Source of the DNA: Branchiibius cervicis
GTDB lineage: Bacteria > Actinomycetota > Actinomycetes > Actinomycetales > Dermatophilaceae
Assembly (NCBI RefSeq): GCF_042661605.1
Contig: NZ_JBHSWJ010000002.1
Coordinates: forward strand, 3,534,001 to 3,598,000
Direction: 5' to 3'
Length of the DNA: 64,000 bases
Under the pieces are notes generated by a model. It saw only the letters and a list, made by a program, of their open reading frames with translations. It was not told the DNA's origin and made no database searches. Position numbers and translations under genes: made by a program. Below are positions 1 to 8,444 of this stretch, piece after piece. Numbering within the stretch: the first letter of the stretch is position 1; every line of letters starts with the position of its first letter.

Positions 1-106
1 CAGCCATCGCGGGCACGAGCACCGCGGCGGAGGCCGCCAGAGCTGCGCCACGACCGCGCAAAGGAGAAACCGAGCGCTTGAGGTGGCGGGGGCGGTAGGA
101 AACCAT
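1..106 (-). CDS. N-terminus of a secreted protein (runs off the window)
   Basis: Only the first 35 codons are inside the window. Reading left from an ATG at 106 gives a short basic segment (RPRHLKRSV, then PLRGRG) followed by a hydrophobic Ala/Val-rich stretch (AALAASAAVLVPAMA). This is the layout of a Sec signal peptide, so the product is probably exported. No clear Shine-Dalgarno sequence precedes the ATG, so the start is provisional. The mature part and function cannot be seen. It is divergent from the MATE exporter gene that starts at 461. Confidence 0.5.
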   Translation of the reverse strand, partial: MVSYRPRHLKRSVSPLRGRGAALAASAAVLVPAMA

Positions 107-460
107 GAGCGGAGAGGGACCCTTCGTGGATGGACAAGGAGAGCGCCGAATCGGGCCTGTACCCGCCGCGCTCCCGGTCGCAGACTCCCCGTTGCTTCGA
201 CCGGCGCCAGAAACTATGACAGGAGCACGGAGCCCTTCCCAACCTTTCGCCAAGGTTGTGCACAACTCGGCAACGACCGATCGGGGCAGTCGCCGTCACG
301 CCCGCCGGTTACGGCTCGTGATCTTTTCGTGATATTTCCGCGGAACCGCGCGGATCTCAGCCTTAGTCGCAATTTCGCCTGTAACACCGACGACCCATCC
401 AAAAGTTGTCCGTAATTCGGACTCGGAATGTCTCACATCGCGGATGGGTAGCATCGGCGG
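107..460. other. intergenic region between divergent genes
   Basis: No convincing gene is seen in these 354 bases; the short readings that cross it have unlike-protein composition. It must hold the promoters of the two divergent genes. A perfect 12-bp palindrome, GTTGTGCACAAC, lies at 255-266; it resembles a half-conserved DnaA box (TTGTCCACA) but is isolated. The -10 element TAGCAT of the MATE gene is at 449-454. Confidence 0.5.
449..454 (+). promoter_or_regulatory. -10 element of the MATE gene (leaderless start)
   Basis: TAGCAT fits the actinobacterial TANNNT -10 element and ends exactly 6 nt before the GTG at 461. No ribosome binding site is present. The same -10/6-nt/start arrangement occurs at five other genes here, which supports transcription starting at the initiation codon. 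Confidence 0.5.
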
Positions 461-1804
461 GTGGACTCACCGCCGGCAACAACGGTGTCGGCGCGCCAGA
501 TTGCCGCCCTGGCCGTGCCGGCCTTCCTGGCCCTGATCGTCGAACCCCTCTTCCTCCTGGCGGACACCGCGATCGTCGGTCACCTGGGCACCGTTCCCCT
601 TGCCGGACTGGGCGTCGCCAGCGCGGCCCTACTCACCGGCGTCAACGTGTTCATCTTCCTTGCGTACGGCACGACCGCACTGGTCGCGCGCCGGATGGGT
701 GCCGGTCAGGAGAGCGAGGCCCTGGCCGGCGGCATCGACGGCATCTGGCTGTCCATCGGCCTCGGTGCGGTGACCGCGATCGTCGTCGGTGGGACCGCCG
801 AACCCATCTGCCGGTTGTTCGGCGCCTCCGACGCCACCGTCGACCAGGCGGTGATCTACCTGCGCATCTCCGCGATCGGGATCCCCGGCATGCTGGTGAT
901 CCTGGCCGCCACCGGCGTCCTGCGCGGCCTGCTGGACACCCGCACGCCCCTGGTCGCGGCCACCCTCGGCTTCGGCGTCAACATCGCGCTGAACTACTTG
1001 TTGGTCTACCCCGTGGGCCTGGGCATCGCCGGCTCGGCCTGGGGCACCGTCATCGCACAGACCGGGATGGGACTGGGGCTCGGGGCGGTGGTCGCCCGTC
1101 AGGCCCGGGCCCGGGGAGCCCGGCTCACTCCGCACCCAGCCGGCGTACTCACCTCGGCCGCGAGCGGCGTACCGCTGCTGGTCCGGACCCTGGCGCTGCG
1201 CGGAGCTCTCCTGCTCGACACCTGGCTGTCGGCGGGCATCAGTACCGTCGTGCTGGCGGCCAACCAGGTGTCGATGACCGTGTTCTCGTTCATGGCCTTC
1301 GCGCTCGACGCACTCGCGATCGCCGCCCAGACGATGACCGGGCGGGCCCTCGGCGCCGGCGACCGATCCGGTGCGCGACACCTCACCCGCATCCTCACCT
1401 GGTGGGGAGTCGGTCTCGGAGCCGTCCTCGCGGTGCTGCTGACGGCGACCCACACCGTGCTACCGCGGCTGTTCACCGACGATCCGCACCTGCAGCAGAC
1501 CCTCGGCGCCGCCCTGCTGGTGCTCGCGGCGCTGCTCCCGGTCTGCGGGATCGTCTTCGTCCTGGACGGGGTGCTCATCGGCGCCGGTGACGGCCGCGCC
1601 CTGGCGTGGGTGCAGGTTCTTGTCCTGCTCGGCTACGCGCCGGTGGTCATCGCCCTGCGGGCCCACGCCGGCGACCTGGCCGCGCTGGGCGACGGCACCG
1701 CCATGGTGATCGTGTGGTTGGCGTTCGGGTGGTTCCTCGTGCTGCGCTGTGTCGGTCTCGGGCTGCGGGCCCGCTCGGACCGCTGGCTGGTCACCGGCAG
1801 CTGA
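461..1804 (+). CDS. MATE-family multidrug/DinF-like efflux protein
   Basis: The 447-residue product is a polytopic membrane protein with about 12 hydrophobic segments and the two-lobe layout of the MATE (multi-antimicrobial extrusion) superfamily. Family hallmarks are the N-terminal FLALIVEPLFLLADTAIVGHLG block and the internally similar second half with VLAANQVSMTVFSF. The sequence is closest in style to the DinF branch, whose members export drugs or protect against oxidants by H+ or Na+ antiport; the substrate cannot be told. The GTG at 461 is chosen because a TAGCAT -10 element lies 6 nt upstream. A hairpin follows the stop and separates it from the convergent rplI. Confidence 0.88.
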   Translation: MDSPPATTVSARQIAALAVPAFLALIVEPLFLLADTAIVGHLGTVPLAGLGVASAALLTGVNVFIFLAYGTTALVARRMGAGQESEALAGGIDGIWLSIGLGAVTAIVVGGTAEPICRLFGASDATVDQAVIYLRISAIGIPGMLVILAATGVLRGLLDTRTPLVAATLGFGVNIALNYLLVYPVGLGIAGSAWGTVIAQTGMGLGLGAVVARQARARGARLTPHPAGVLTSAASGVPLLVRTLALRGALLLDTWLSAGISTVVLAANQVSMTVFSFMAFALDALAIAAQTMTGRALGAGDRSGARHLTRILTWWGVGLGAVLAVLLTATHTVLPRLFTDDPHLQQTLGAALLVLAALLPVCGIVFVLDGVLIGAGDGRALAWVQVLVLLGYAPVVIALRAHAGDLAALGDGTAMVIVWLAFGWFLVLRCVGLGLRARSDRWLVTGS

Positions 1805-1849
1805 ACCGCCCCCGCGCGCTCTCCCTCGCCCGGATCCCCCGCCGGGACA

Positions 1850-1891
1850 ACGTCGAAGGCCCCGTCCCGGCGGGACGAGGCCTTCGAACGT
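1850..1891. terminator. bidirectional hairpin between MATE gene and rplI
   Basis: A nested inverted repeat with outer arms CGAAGGCC/GGCCTTCG (1854-1861, 1879-1886) and inner arms CGTCCCG-type (1862-1868, 1871-1877) lies between two convergent genes. There is no T-tract, as is common for actinobacterial intrinsic terminators. Confidence 0.6.
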
Positions 1892-1920
1892 ACGGCGATC
1901 GCTCGCCTGAGTCGGGCGCC

Positions 1921-2370
1921 CTACTTGGCGGGCACCACGTTCAGGGTCACGGTGGCCAGGACCTCCGGGTGCAGCCGGACGGTCACGGTGTGCTCACCGG
2001 TCGTGCGGATCGGGGAGGGAACCTCCACGGTCCGCCGGTCGATGCTGCCGCCACCGGAGGCCTGCACGGCGTCGGCGATCTCAGCGGTGGTCACACCGCC
2101 GAAGAGGCGGCCGTTGGCACCGGCACGGGCGGGGAGGGTGACCTTGGTGTTCTCCAAGGTGCCCTTCGCACTCTGCGCCTGCTCCAACGACTTCACCGCA
2201 CGCGACTGGCGGGCCCGGTTGATCGAGTCGACCTGCTTCTGGCCGCCCTTGGTCCAGGGCAGGGCCAGACCCTTGGGCAGCAGGTAGTTACGGCCGTAGC
2301 CGTCCTTGACCTCGACCACGTCACCGGCGGCGCCCAGACCGGACACCTCGTGAGTCAGGATGATCTTCAT
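1921..2370 (-). CDS. rplI: 50S ribosomal protein bL9
   Basis: The 149-residue protein starts MKIILTHEVSGLGAAGDVVEVKDGYGRN, the diagnostic N-terminal 23S-rRNA-binding domain of L9, followed by the long connecting helix (about residues 40-75) and the C-terminal domain. L9 binds domain V of 23S rRNA near the L1 stalk and helps maintain reading frame. It is the last gene of the rpsF-ssb-rpsR-rplI operon read leftward, 23 bp after rpsR, with GGAGAGCTGAACG just before the ATG. Length is normal for the family. Confidence 0.97.
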   Translation of the reverse strand: MKIILTHEVSGLGAAGDVVEVKDGYGRNYLLPKGLALPWTKGGQKQVDSINRARQSRAVKSLEQAQSAKGTLENTKVTLPARAGANGRLFGGVTTAEIADAVQASGGGSIDRRTVEVPSPIRTTGEHTVTVRLHPEVLATVTLNVVPAK

Positions 2371-2393
2371 CGTTCAGCTCTCCTTACGCGGGC

Positions 2394-2630
2394 TCAGCGA
2401 GCCGAGCTCGAGTAGGGCAGCAGCGCCATTTCGCGGGCGTTCTTGACCGCGGTCGCGATCAGCCGCTGCTCCTGGACGGACACGCCGGTCACCCGACGAG
2501 CGCGGATCTTGCCGCGGTCGCTGATGAACTTGCGCAGCAGCGCGACGTCCTTGTAATCGATCGCTTCGACCTTGGCGGCCTTCAGCGGGTTGGCCTTCTT
2601 CTTGGGCTTACGCACAACGGGCTTTGCCAT
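2394..2630 (-). CDS. rpsR: 30S ribosomal protein bS18
   Basis: The 78-residue basic protein contains the S18 signature: IDYKDVALLRKFISDRGKI and the RRVTGVSVQEQRLIATAVKNAREMALLPY tail. S18 pairs with S6 on the platform of the small subunit, and rpsF, encoding S6, is two genes upstream in the same operon. No CXXC zinc motif is visible in the N-terminus, so this looks like a zinc-independent form. A strong GGAGAGCACCACG ribosome binding region precedes the ATG. Confidence 0.97.
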   Translation of the reverse strand: MAKPVVRKPKKKANPLKAAKVEAIDYKDVALLRKFISDRGKIRARRVTGVSVQEQRLIATAVKNAREMALLPYSSSAR

Positions 2631-2699
2631 CGTGGTGCTCTCCTTCTTTACGAGAGCCCGAGCAACGCTCGGGATGGGTAATTCTTTGTCAGTGAGTGA

Positions 2700-3245
2700 T
2701 CAGAACGGTGGCTCGTCGTAGGACGGGCCGGTGCTCCAACCACCCTGGTTGCCACCCGACGGCGCCGACTGGGCCGGCGCCTGCTGGCTGGAGCCACCGG
2801 TGGCCCACGGGTCGTTGTTGTCACTGGCGCCGGAGTTGCCTGCGCCGGTGTTCCAACCGCCACCGCCGCCGCCACCGCGCTGGGTCTTGTTGACCTTGGC
2901 GGTTGCGTACCGCAGGGACGGTCCGACCTCGTCGACCTCGAGCTCCATCACCGTGCGCTTCTCGCCCTCCTTCGTTTCGAAGGAACGCGACTTCAAGCGC
3001 CCGGAGACGATCACCCGGGAACCGCGCACCAGGGACTCGGCGACGTTCTCCGCCGCTTCACGCCACACCGAGCAGCGCATGAACAGCGTTTCGCCGTCTT
3101 TCCATTCGTTGCTCTGCCGGTCGAACGTGCGCGGCGTGGATGCCACGGTGAAGTTCGCGACGGCAGCCCCGGACGGAGTGAAGCGCAGCTCCGGGTCCTG
3201 GGTCAGGTTGCCGATGATGGTGATGACGGTGTCGCCTGCAGCCAT
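2700..3245 (-). CDS. ssb: single-stranded DNA-binding protein
   Basis: The 181-residue product begins MAAGDTVITIIGNLTQDPELRFTPSG, the OB-fold of bacterial SSB (about residues 1-115), followed by a disordered Gly/Ser/Gln-rich linker that includes a run of Gly (about 122-130). It ends in the acidic tip DEPPF, which recruits replication and repair proteins. The position between rpsF and rpsR is the standard bacterial arrangement. It coats ssDNA at replication forks, including those starting at the origin in this window. Confidence 0.97.
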   Translation of the reverse strand: MAAGDTVITIIGNLTQDPELRFTPSGAAVANFTVASTPRTFDRQSNEWKDGETLFMRCSVWREAAENVAESLVRGSRVIVSGRLKSRSFETKEGEKRTVMELEVDEVGPSLRYATAKVNKTQRGGGGGGGWNTGAGNSGASDNNDPWATGGSSQQAPAQSAPSGGNQGGWSTGPSYDEPPF

Positions 3246-3304
3246 GGAGTTCGTCCCTCGGGAATGGTGGATTCGGTCAGTGGGTGGTGAAGGGCTGGCG
3301 CCGA

Positions 3305-3592
3305 TCAGGCGTCAGCGCGCAGCAGCTTGGTCCGCAGAACCGACTCGGACAGGCCGAGCTGGCGGTCGAGCTCCTGAGCAGTGGCGGACTCGGCGGTCAT
3401 GTTGATGACCGCGTAAATGCCTTCGGACTGCTTCTTGATGTCGTACGCCAAACGGCGACGGCCCCACAGATCGATGTTGTCCACGGTGCCACCGTCCTTG
3501 GTGACCACGGTGAGGAACTTCTCCAGAGTGGGGGTTGCGGCCCGGTCGTCCAGCGACGGGTCGAGGATGATCATGAGTTCGTACTGACGCAT
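3305..3592 (-). CDS. rpsF: 30S ribosomal protein bS6
   Basis: The 95-residue product MRQYELMIILDPSLDD... has the S6 ferredoxin-like fold signature, with LWGRRRLAYDIKKQSEGIY in the middle. S6 binds S18 and 16S rRNA in the platform. The ATG at 3592 is chosen over an in-frame GTG at 3604, because that GTG is part of a perfect AGGAGGTG Shine-Dalgarno sequence lying 8-9 nt before the ATG. It is the first gene of the leftward ribosomal/ssb operon. Confidence 0.97.
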   Translation of the reverse strand: MRQYELMIILDPSLDDRAATPTLEKFLTVVTKDGGTVDNIDLWGRRRLAYDIKKQSEGIYAVINMTAESATAQELDRQLGLSESVLRTKLLRADA

Positions 3593-3727
3593 GCGTGAAC
3601 CCACCTCCTTTGGTCTCGGCGGTCACGGTCTCTCCGTGACAGGAGGGTTGCAGCGTGTCTACCTGAGCGTCGATGCCGCCACTATCCCGCAGCACACCGA
3701 CAACCCGCAGAATTCATCCACAGGCCA

Positions 3728-3752
3728 CCGATAGACCACTCGAGTCTATCGG
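3728..3752 (-). terminator. hairpin after the GT87-like gene
   Basis: Perfect 9-bp arms CCGATAGAC/GTCTATCGG with a 7-nt loop begin 16 bp downstream of the stop of the membrane glycosyltransferase gene. The position suggests a transcription terminator separating that gene from rpsF; there is no T-tract. Confidence 0.5.
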
Positions 3753-3768
3753 CAGCCCGCGCGGGTCC

Positions 3769-5206
3769 CTAATCGCCGACCGGGAGAGCGACCACCGCGG
3801 CCGACCGCACGGGGACCGGGCGATGCACCGGATCCCCGCCGATCGCCGTACGCGCCGTGTCACTGGAGTCCCACGCCGCCCAGGCGATACCCACGTAAGC
3901 CAGCGAACGAGCCAGACTGAACACGGCGAACGCCGCGCCGGGCAGACCCTTGGCCGGATTGCTCGGTGCGGCGATGTACATCCACACCATGATGAAGTAG
4001 ACGATCTCCACGCCGGCCCAGATCAGGTGATCGCGCCAGCGCACGGCACTGAGGGCCAGCAGCGGCAGCACCCACAGACACGCCTGCACCGGAATCGCCT
4101 TGCCGGTCAGCATCACGACGACCAGCATCACCAGGGCCAGGGGGCGAAGGCGACGTCCGGGCGCAGGCGTACCGCGATCACACCGACCAGCAGCGCGATC
4201 ACCCAGCCGGCCACCGCGATGACGGTCAGCGGGTGCGCCGGAATGTTCACCCCGGCGATCTGCAACAGCAGCCAGACCGATCCGTAGCCCGGTCCGGCAT
4301 CGTTCCACGCGGCGTACGGCGCAAACGGCCGGCCGCCGAGCGCCACCGCCACCCCGATGCAGATGGCGCAGACGGCCAGCACTCCGGCGATCAAGCGCGC
4401 CAGGTCGTGCCGGCGCCCATCGCGCACGCACAACAGGACCAGCACCGCCACGAAGATCAGCGGATAACTGCGCGCCATCACCGCCGCACCCAGCAGGGCA
4501 CCGGCCAGGAGCGGACGATGCCGGGCCCACGCCCACAGGCCGAGGGAGGCCAGCGCGACCCCGAACACGTCGAGGGACACCATCGAGGCGGTGATCAGGA
4601 CCGGGCTGAGCGCGACGTGGGCAGCCAGCCAGGGGGTGTTGCGCAGGGTCGCGGCCGTGGCGGTGACGGTCAACGCGATGCAGACGACCACGATGACCGC
4701 ACCCACGGCGAAGAGCATCTGCTGCTGCTCCAGGCTGCTACCGCCCGGCACCGCCTTGCGCGCGAGCCAGGTGAGGATCGCGGTGAGCACCGGCTGGGAC
4801 TGCCCGGGGCCGCCGCTGGCCCACGGGCCGCCGGGGTGCCCGCGCCGATCGGGATATCGGAGTAGCAGGCCCGCCACAACGACCCCGGTGAACCCCAGCC
4901 CACCTTCACGCAGTGGCTCTTCTGCAGGACGCAGAGCGCGACCAGCATGCTAGCGGCGGCCGACAACAGGGCGGCCGCGAAGGGCCAGCCGCGGCGGCCG
5001 ACGGTCGCAAACCGCCCGACGGGTCCGCCGATCACCTGGGACCCGACCGCGGCCGGGCCCTCGACCAGGCTCGGGGTGCGCAGCCGGGCGCGCTCGCGGC
5101 GGTCCCGTGCAGCCCTTTCGCGTACGGCGCGCTCCTGGTCCGCCTGGTCGCTCACCTCGTCGCCCGGACCCGTCGGGTCCTGCGCCCCATCCCCGATCAC
5201 GCTCAT
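3769..5206 (-). pseudogene. GT87/DUF2029-type polyprenol-phosphate mannosyltransferase-like membrane protein, two frameshifts
   Basis: Three consecutive reading frames together encode one polytopic membrane protein of about 478 residues. The N-terminal part (5206 to about 4836) has a Glu/Arg-rich cytosolic head, a first membrane helix (FAAALLSAAASMLVALCVLQ) and the family motif CYSDIP. The middle (about 4833-4144) carries many hydrophobic helices and the motif VMARSYPLIF. The end (about 4140-3769) has LTGKAIPVQACLWVLPLLALS, typical of the GT87 family that uses polyprenyl-phosphate-mannose outside the membrane. Both junctions need one extra base: at GGGG 4833-4836 and GGGGG 4140-4144. The same gene sits between rpsF and the PBP in mycobacteria. 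It is probably intact in the organism, with two assembly errors. Confidence 0.75.
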
Positions 5207-5236
5207 CGCGATCAGACTAAACCGGTCCCGTGCGGC

Positions 5237-7558
5237 TTACGGCGCCGACGACGCGGGTGCCTTGGGCGGTTGGCCCTGATTGCTGGTCGGGCGCTCGCTG
5301 CTGGGGGGCGCTTCCTGCGACGTAGATGTCGGCTGTTGCGTGCGCGTCGGCGTCGGCCGCGTGGTGGTCGGCACCTGGGACGTCGTGGTGGTGCTGGTCG
5401 GGGTCTGCGAGGTGGTGGTGCTCGTGGGCGTCGGAGGTTCGGACGTCGTGACCGTGGTCGTGGGGGCGGACGTCGTCGTCGGCTGGGGCTCGCGACTGGT
5501 GTAGGTCGGTTGCCGGGTGTAGGTCGCTCCCGTGTCACCCGACGGTTTCGGCAACTGGGCCACCGGTTGCCCGGCGAGCGCACTCTTCATGAAGTAGCCC
5601 CACACCTGGGCCGCGAGCGCACCACCGGTCGCCGGTTTCCCGTTGTAGATGATTTGCCCGTCGGTGCCGCCCTGGCTGTTGGGCTTGAACATGCCGACCG
5701 AGGTCGTCAGCTGGCCGGGGGTGAATCCCGTGAACCAGATCGCGCCGCTCTCGCTGGTCGTACCCGAAGTGCCGGTCTTGCCCGCGGCGGGACGGCCCAG
5801 GATGTCGTCGGCCGTCGAACCGGTGGCGCCCCGGTCACTCAGCACATGTGACATGGCCTGGGTCAGGGTGGCCGCCTGGTCCTTGGTCAGCACCTCCTTG
5901 CCGGACTGACTGTGGGTGTAGTCGGCGGCATCGCCGGCGCTGGTGATCTTGCTGATGAAGTACTGATCGACCCGGGTGCCGTTGTTGTTGATCGTGTTGT
6001 ACGCCGTGGCCATGTCGGCCACCTTCACCGCGGGCGTGCCCAGGATGTTGTTGATGAACGTTGCGGGTTCCTTGGTGTCCAGCATGCCCGGATCCGTGGC
6101 GGGGATACCCAGGTCCTGCGCCGCCTGCAGGGTTGGCTTGTAGTCCTCGCCGAGGTCCTTGTTCAGTTGCACGAAGACGGTGTTGACCGAGTGGGCCAGC
6201 GCGGTGACCAGGTTGATGCGCCCGAAGGATTCGTTGCCGAAGTTGTGCACCACCGAACCGTTGCCGCTGCCGCCGACGTACAACTCGGCCGGCCCGTTGT
6301 AGTACGTGCTCGAGGGCTTCATGCCCTGCTTGAGGGCTGCGGCCAGGCCGAAGACCTTGAAGCTGGATCCGCCCTGCAGCAGTTGGTACTGCGTGGCCGA
6401 GGCGTCCTTTTGCGGGTCGGTCCCGGCGTACATGGCCACCACGGCGCCGTCGGTCTTCTGGGCCATCAAGCCGGTGTGGATATTGCCGAGGTTGCGGATG
6501 TCCTCCGGGACCACCTTGTCGACCGCGGCGATCGCCGCGTCCTGGTCCTTCTTGTTGATCGTGGTGACGATCCGCAGCCCACCGCGGTCGATGTCGTTGT
6601 CGGTCATGCCCAGCTTGCTGACCATCTCCTTGCGCAGCGCCTGAATGATGTAGCCGTTGGGGCCCGAAACGCTCGACTTCTGTTTGATCACCGGGAAGCT
6701 GGGCAGCGTCAGGTTCGCCCGCTCCGACTGGCTCAGCCAGCCCTTGCCGACCATGCCGTCAGCGACGTACGCAGCCCGGGACTGTGCGCGGGCCATGTTG
6801 CCCTCGGCGTAAGCCGGGTCGAACAGGCTCGGTGCGTTGATCACGCTGGCCAGGAAGATGCCCTGGTTGAGCGTCAGCTTGTCGGAATCGACGCCGAAGT
6901 AGGCCTGCGCCCCGGCTTGGATGCCGTACGCGCCGCGCCCGAAGTAGACGTTGTTGAGGTAGTCCTCCAGGATCTGGTCCTTGGAGTACTTCTGGTCGAT
7001 CTTGATCGCGATCATCGCCTCGCGCAGCTTGCGCGACAGCGACTGGTCCTGGGTCAGGAAGTAGTTCTTGACGTACTGCTGGGTGATCGTGGAGCCACCG
7101 CCCTTGATCGAGCCGCCCCGCACGTTGGACCACAGCGCCCTCAGGATGCCGGTCGGCGAGACGCCCTTGTTCTCATAGAAGTCGCGGTCCTCGGCGGCCA
7201 GGAAGGCGTGCTGGGTCTGCACCGGCACCTTGTCGAGGGTGACCGGAACCCGGTTGATCGAGCCGAGGCGGCCGATCTCGGTCTTCCCGTCGTCGTAGTA
7301 GGCGATGGAGATCTGCTTGGTCGCGTCCGCGTTCGCCTGGGGGATGTCGGTGGTGAAGTAGATGACCACGAGGGCGGCGATAGCGGCCACCAACAGACCG
7401 AGCAGACCCAGGATCGTGCCCACGACGACCTTGAAGAACAGACCGTGCTGCTTCTTCTGCTTCTTCTTCGGGCGTCCCGCGGACCGCTTGGCCGGCTTGG
7501 TCGGCCGCCCGTGGGTCGTGGTCGCCGCGTCGGCGGGTACGTCGGGCTGATCACTCAC
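5237..7558 (-). CDS. ponA: bifunctional class A penicillin-binding protein
   Basis: The roughly 773-residue product has a Lys/Arg-rich cytosolic head, one membrane anchor (about residues 40-68), a GT51 glycosyltransferase domain with the catalytic-Glu motif AAEDRDFYENKG (about 120-132) and GGGSTITQQ (about 153-161), and a transpeptidase domain with SSFK (about 399), HSVN (about 457) and KTGT (about 600). The last 100 residues are a Ser/Thr/Pro-rich tail, often seen in actinobacterial PBP1. It polymerises and cross-links peptidoglycan outside the membrane. The GTG at 7558 is preferred; a TTG at 7564 is also in frame and neither has a strong ribosome binding site. The place next to the GT87 gene and rpsF matches mycobacterial ponA1. 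Confidence 0.93.
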   Translation of the reverse strand: MSDQPDVPADAATTTHGRPTKPAKRSAGRPKKKQKKQHGLFFKVVVGTILGLLGLLVAAIAALVVIYFTTDIPQANADATKQISIAYYDDGKTEIGRLGSINRVPVTLDKVPVQTQHAFLAAEDRDFYENKGVSPTGILRALWSNVRGGSIKGGGSTITQQYVKNYFLTQDQSLSRKLREAMIAIKIDQKYSKDQILEDYLNNVYFGRGAYGIQAGAQAYFGVDSDKLTLNQGIFLASVINAPSLFDPAYAEGNMARAQSRAAYVADGMVGKGWLSQSERANLTLPSFPVIKQKSSVSGPNGYIIQALRKEMVSKLGMTDNDIDRGGLRIVTTINKKDQDAAIAAVDKVVPEDIRNLGNIHTGLMAQKTDGAVVAMYAGTDPQKDASATQYQLLQGGSSFKVFGLAAALKQGMKPSSTYYNGPAELYVGGSGNGSVVHNFGNESFGRINLVTALAHSVNTVFVQLNKDLGEDYKPTLQAAQDLGIPATDPGMLDTKEPATFINNILGTPAVKVADMATAYNTINNNGTRVDQYFISKITSAGDAADYTHSQSGKEVLTKDQAATLTQAMSHVLSDRGATGSTADDILGRPAAGKTGTSGTTSESGAIWFTGFTPGQLTTSVGMFKPNSQGGTDGQIIYNGKPATGGALAAQVWGYFMKSALAGQPVAQLPKPSGDTGATYTRQPTYTSREPQPTTTSAPTTTVTTSEPPTPTSTTTSQTPTSTTTTSQVPTTTRPTPTRTQQPTSTSQEAPPSSERPTSNQGQPPKAPASSAP

Positions 7559-7702
7559 GATCAAGAAGGGTAGCCGGGCAACTTAATGCCTCCTGCGAAG
7601 CGACTGGCCGGCGGCCCATGCCGAACCGGCGGCGTGCCGGATAGAACCGCGGATTGGCGCGGAATGCCGCAGAACACCGGCTGTAAGCAGATTCACAGTC
7701 TC

Positions 7703-7725
7703 CGATGTATCATTTCGATACATCG
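7703..7725. promoter_or_regulatory. inverted-repeat operator upstream of the PadR gene
   Basis: Perfect 9-bp arms CGATGTATC/GATACATCG are separated by 5 bp. The inner ATGT...ACAT halves match the type of site bound by PadR-family dimers. It lies about 100 bp before the PadR gene and between it and the divergent PBP gene, so it probably serves autoregulation and control of ino1. This is inferred from sequence alone. Confidence 0.55.
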
Positions 7726-7822
7726 AGCGCTAACGTTGCCTCGTTATATCGCAGTCGTCCCGTTCCGCCCGTTCGTGCACGTTGATCGCCCAGCCCATTC
7801 GCCCCGCCAGGAAAGAGCCGTC

Positions 7823-8419
7823 ATGAGCCCCACCCGCGCGAACCGCCGCGGCGCGATGCTCGAGCTCGCCGTCCTGGGGTTGCTGCACGACTCCCCGCTG
7901 CACGGGTACGAGATCCGCAAGCGGCTGTCGGGAATCCTCGGTGCCTTCCACATGGTGTCCTTCGGCTCCTTGTATCCGTGCCTGAAGACGTTGCAGCAGC
8001 GGGGCTGGGTCACCGCGAGCGCCGCCGACGAATCCGGCCACCCCATCAACTCCCGCTCGCGGATCACCTACGCGCTGACCCCCGAAGGCAAGGAACAGCT
8101 CGAAGCGCTGCTCTCCGACGCCGGCCCGGGATCCTGGGAAGACGGCTCTTTCGACGTGCACTTCGCGTTTTTCGGCCAGACCGGCCAGGACGTGCGGTTG
8201 CGCATCCTGGAGGGTCGCCGCTCACGTCTTGAGGAGCGCCTCGACGCCGCACGCGAGGCCTCCCGGGCGCGCCGTGAGCGCGCTGACGCCTACACCACCG
8301 AACTGCACCGCCACGGTTTGGAATCCACCGAACGCGAGGTCCGGTGGCTGTCCGAACTCATCGAGACCGAGCGGGCCGGCCGTCCCGCAACCCAGCAGTC
8401 CACCACTGAAATCAAGTAA
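7823..8419 (+). CDS. PadR-family transcriptional regulator
   Basis: The 198-residue protein has an N-terminal winged helix-turn-helix with the PadR hallmark LELAVLGLLHDSPLHGYEIRKRLS (about residues 12-35) and SFGSLYPCLKTLQQRGWV, followed by a C-terminal helical dimerisation region (about 120-190; PadR subfamily with an AphA-like tail). The ATG at 7823 follows AGGAAAG. It is 25 bp upstream of ino1 and co-directional, so it probably regulates its own operon and inositol synthesis. The same pairing of a PadR gene with ino1 exists in other Actinomycetota. The effector is unknown. Confidence 0.88.
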   Translation: MSPTRANRRGAMLELAVLGLLHDSPLHGYEIRKRLSGILGAFHMVSFGSLYPCLKTLQQRGWVTASAADESGHPINSRSRITYALTPEGKEQLEALLSDAGPGSWEDGSFDVHFAFFGQTGQDVRLRILEGRRSRLEERLDAAREASRARRERADAYTTELHRHGLESTEREVRWLSELIETERAGRPATQQSTTEIK

Positions 8420-8444
8420 GAAATCCGCACAAGGAGCTATGTCC

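Noticed and set aside
255..266. Isolated GTTGTGCACAAC palindrome as an extra DnaA site
   Set aside because: It is a single site with a mismatched core and no neighbouring boxes, so it is noted only as a palindrome.
3593..3604. RpsF start at the GTG 3604
   Set aside because: That GTG is part of the AGGAGGTG Shine-Dalgarno sequence of the ATG at 3592.
5912..7573. 553-codon open frame on the plus strand across the PBP gene
   Set aside because: It is antisense to a well-supported PBP, has Val/Leu/Arg/Asp-rich composition typical of high-GC shadow frames, and shows no domain.
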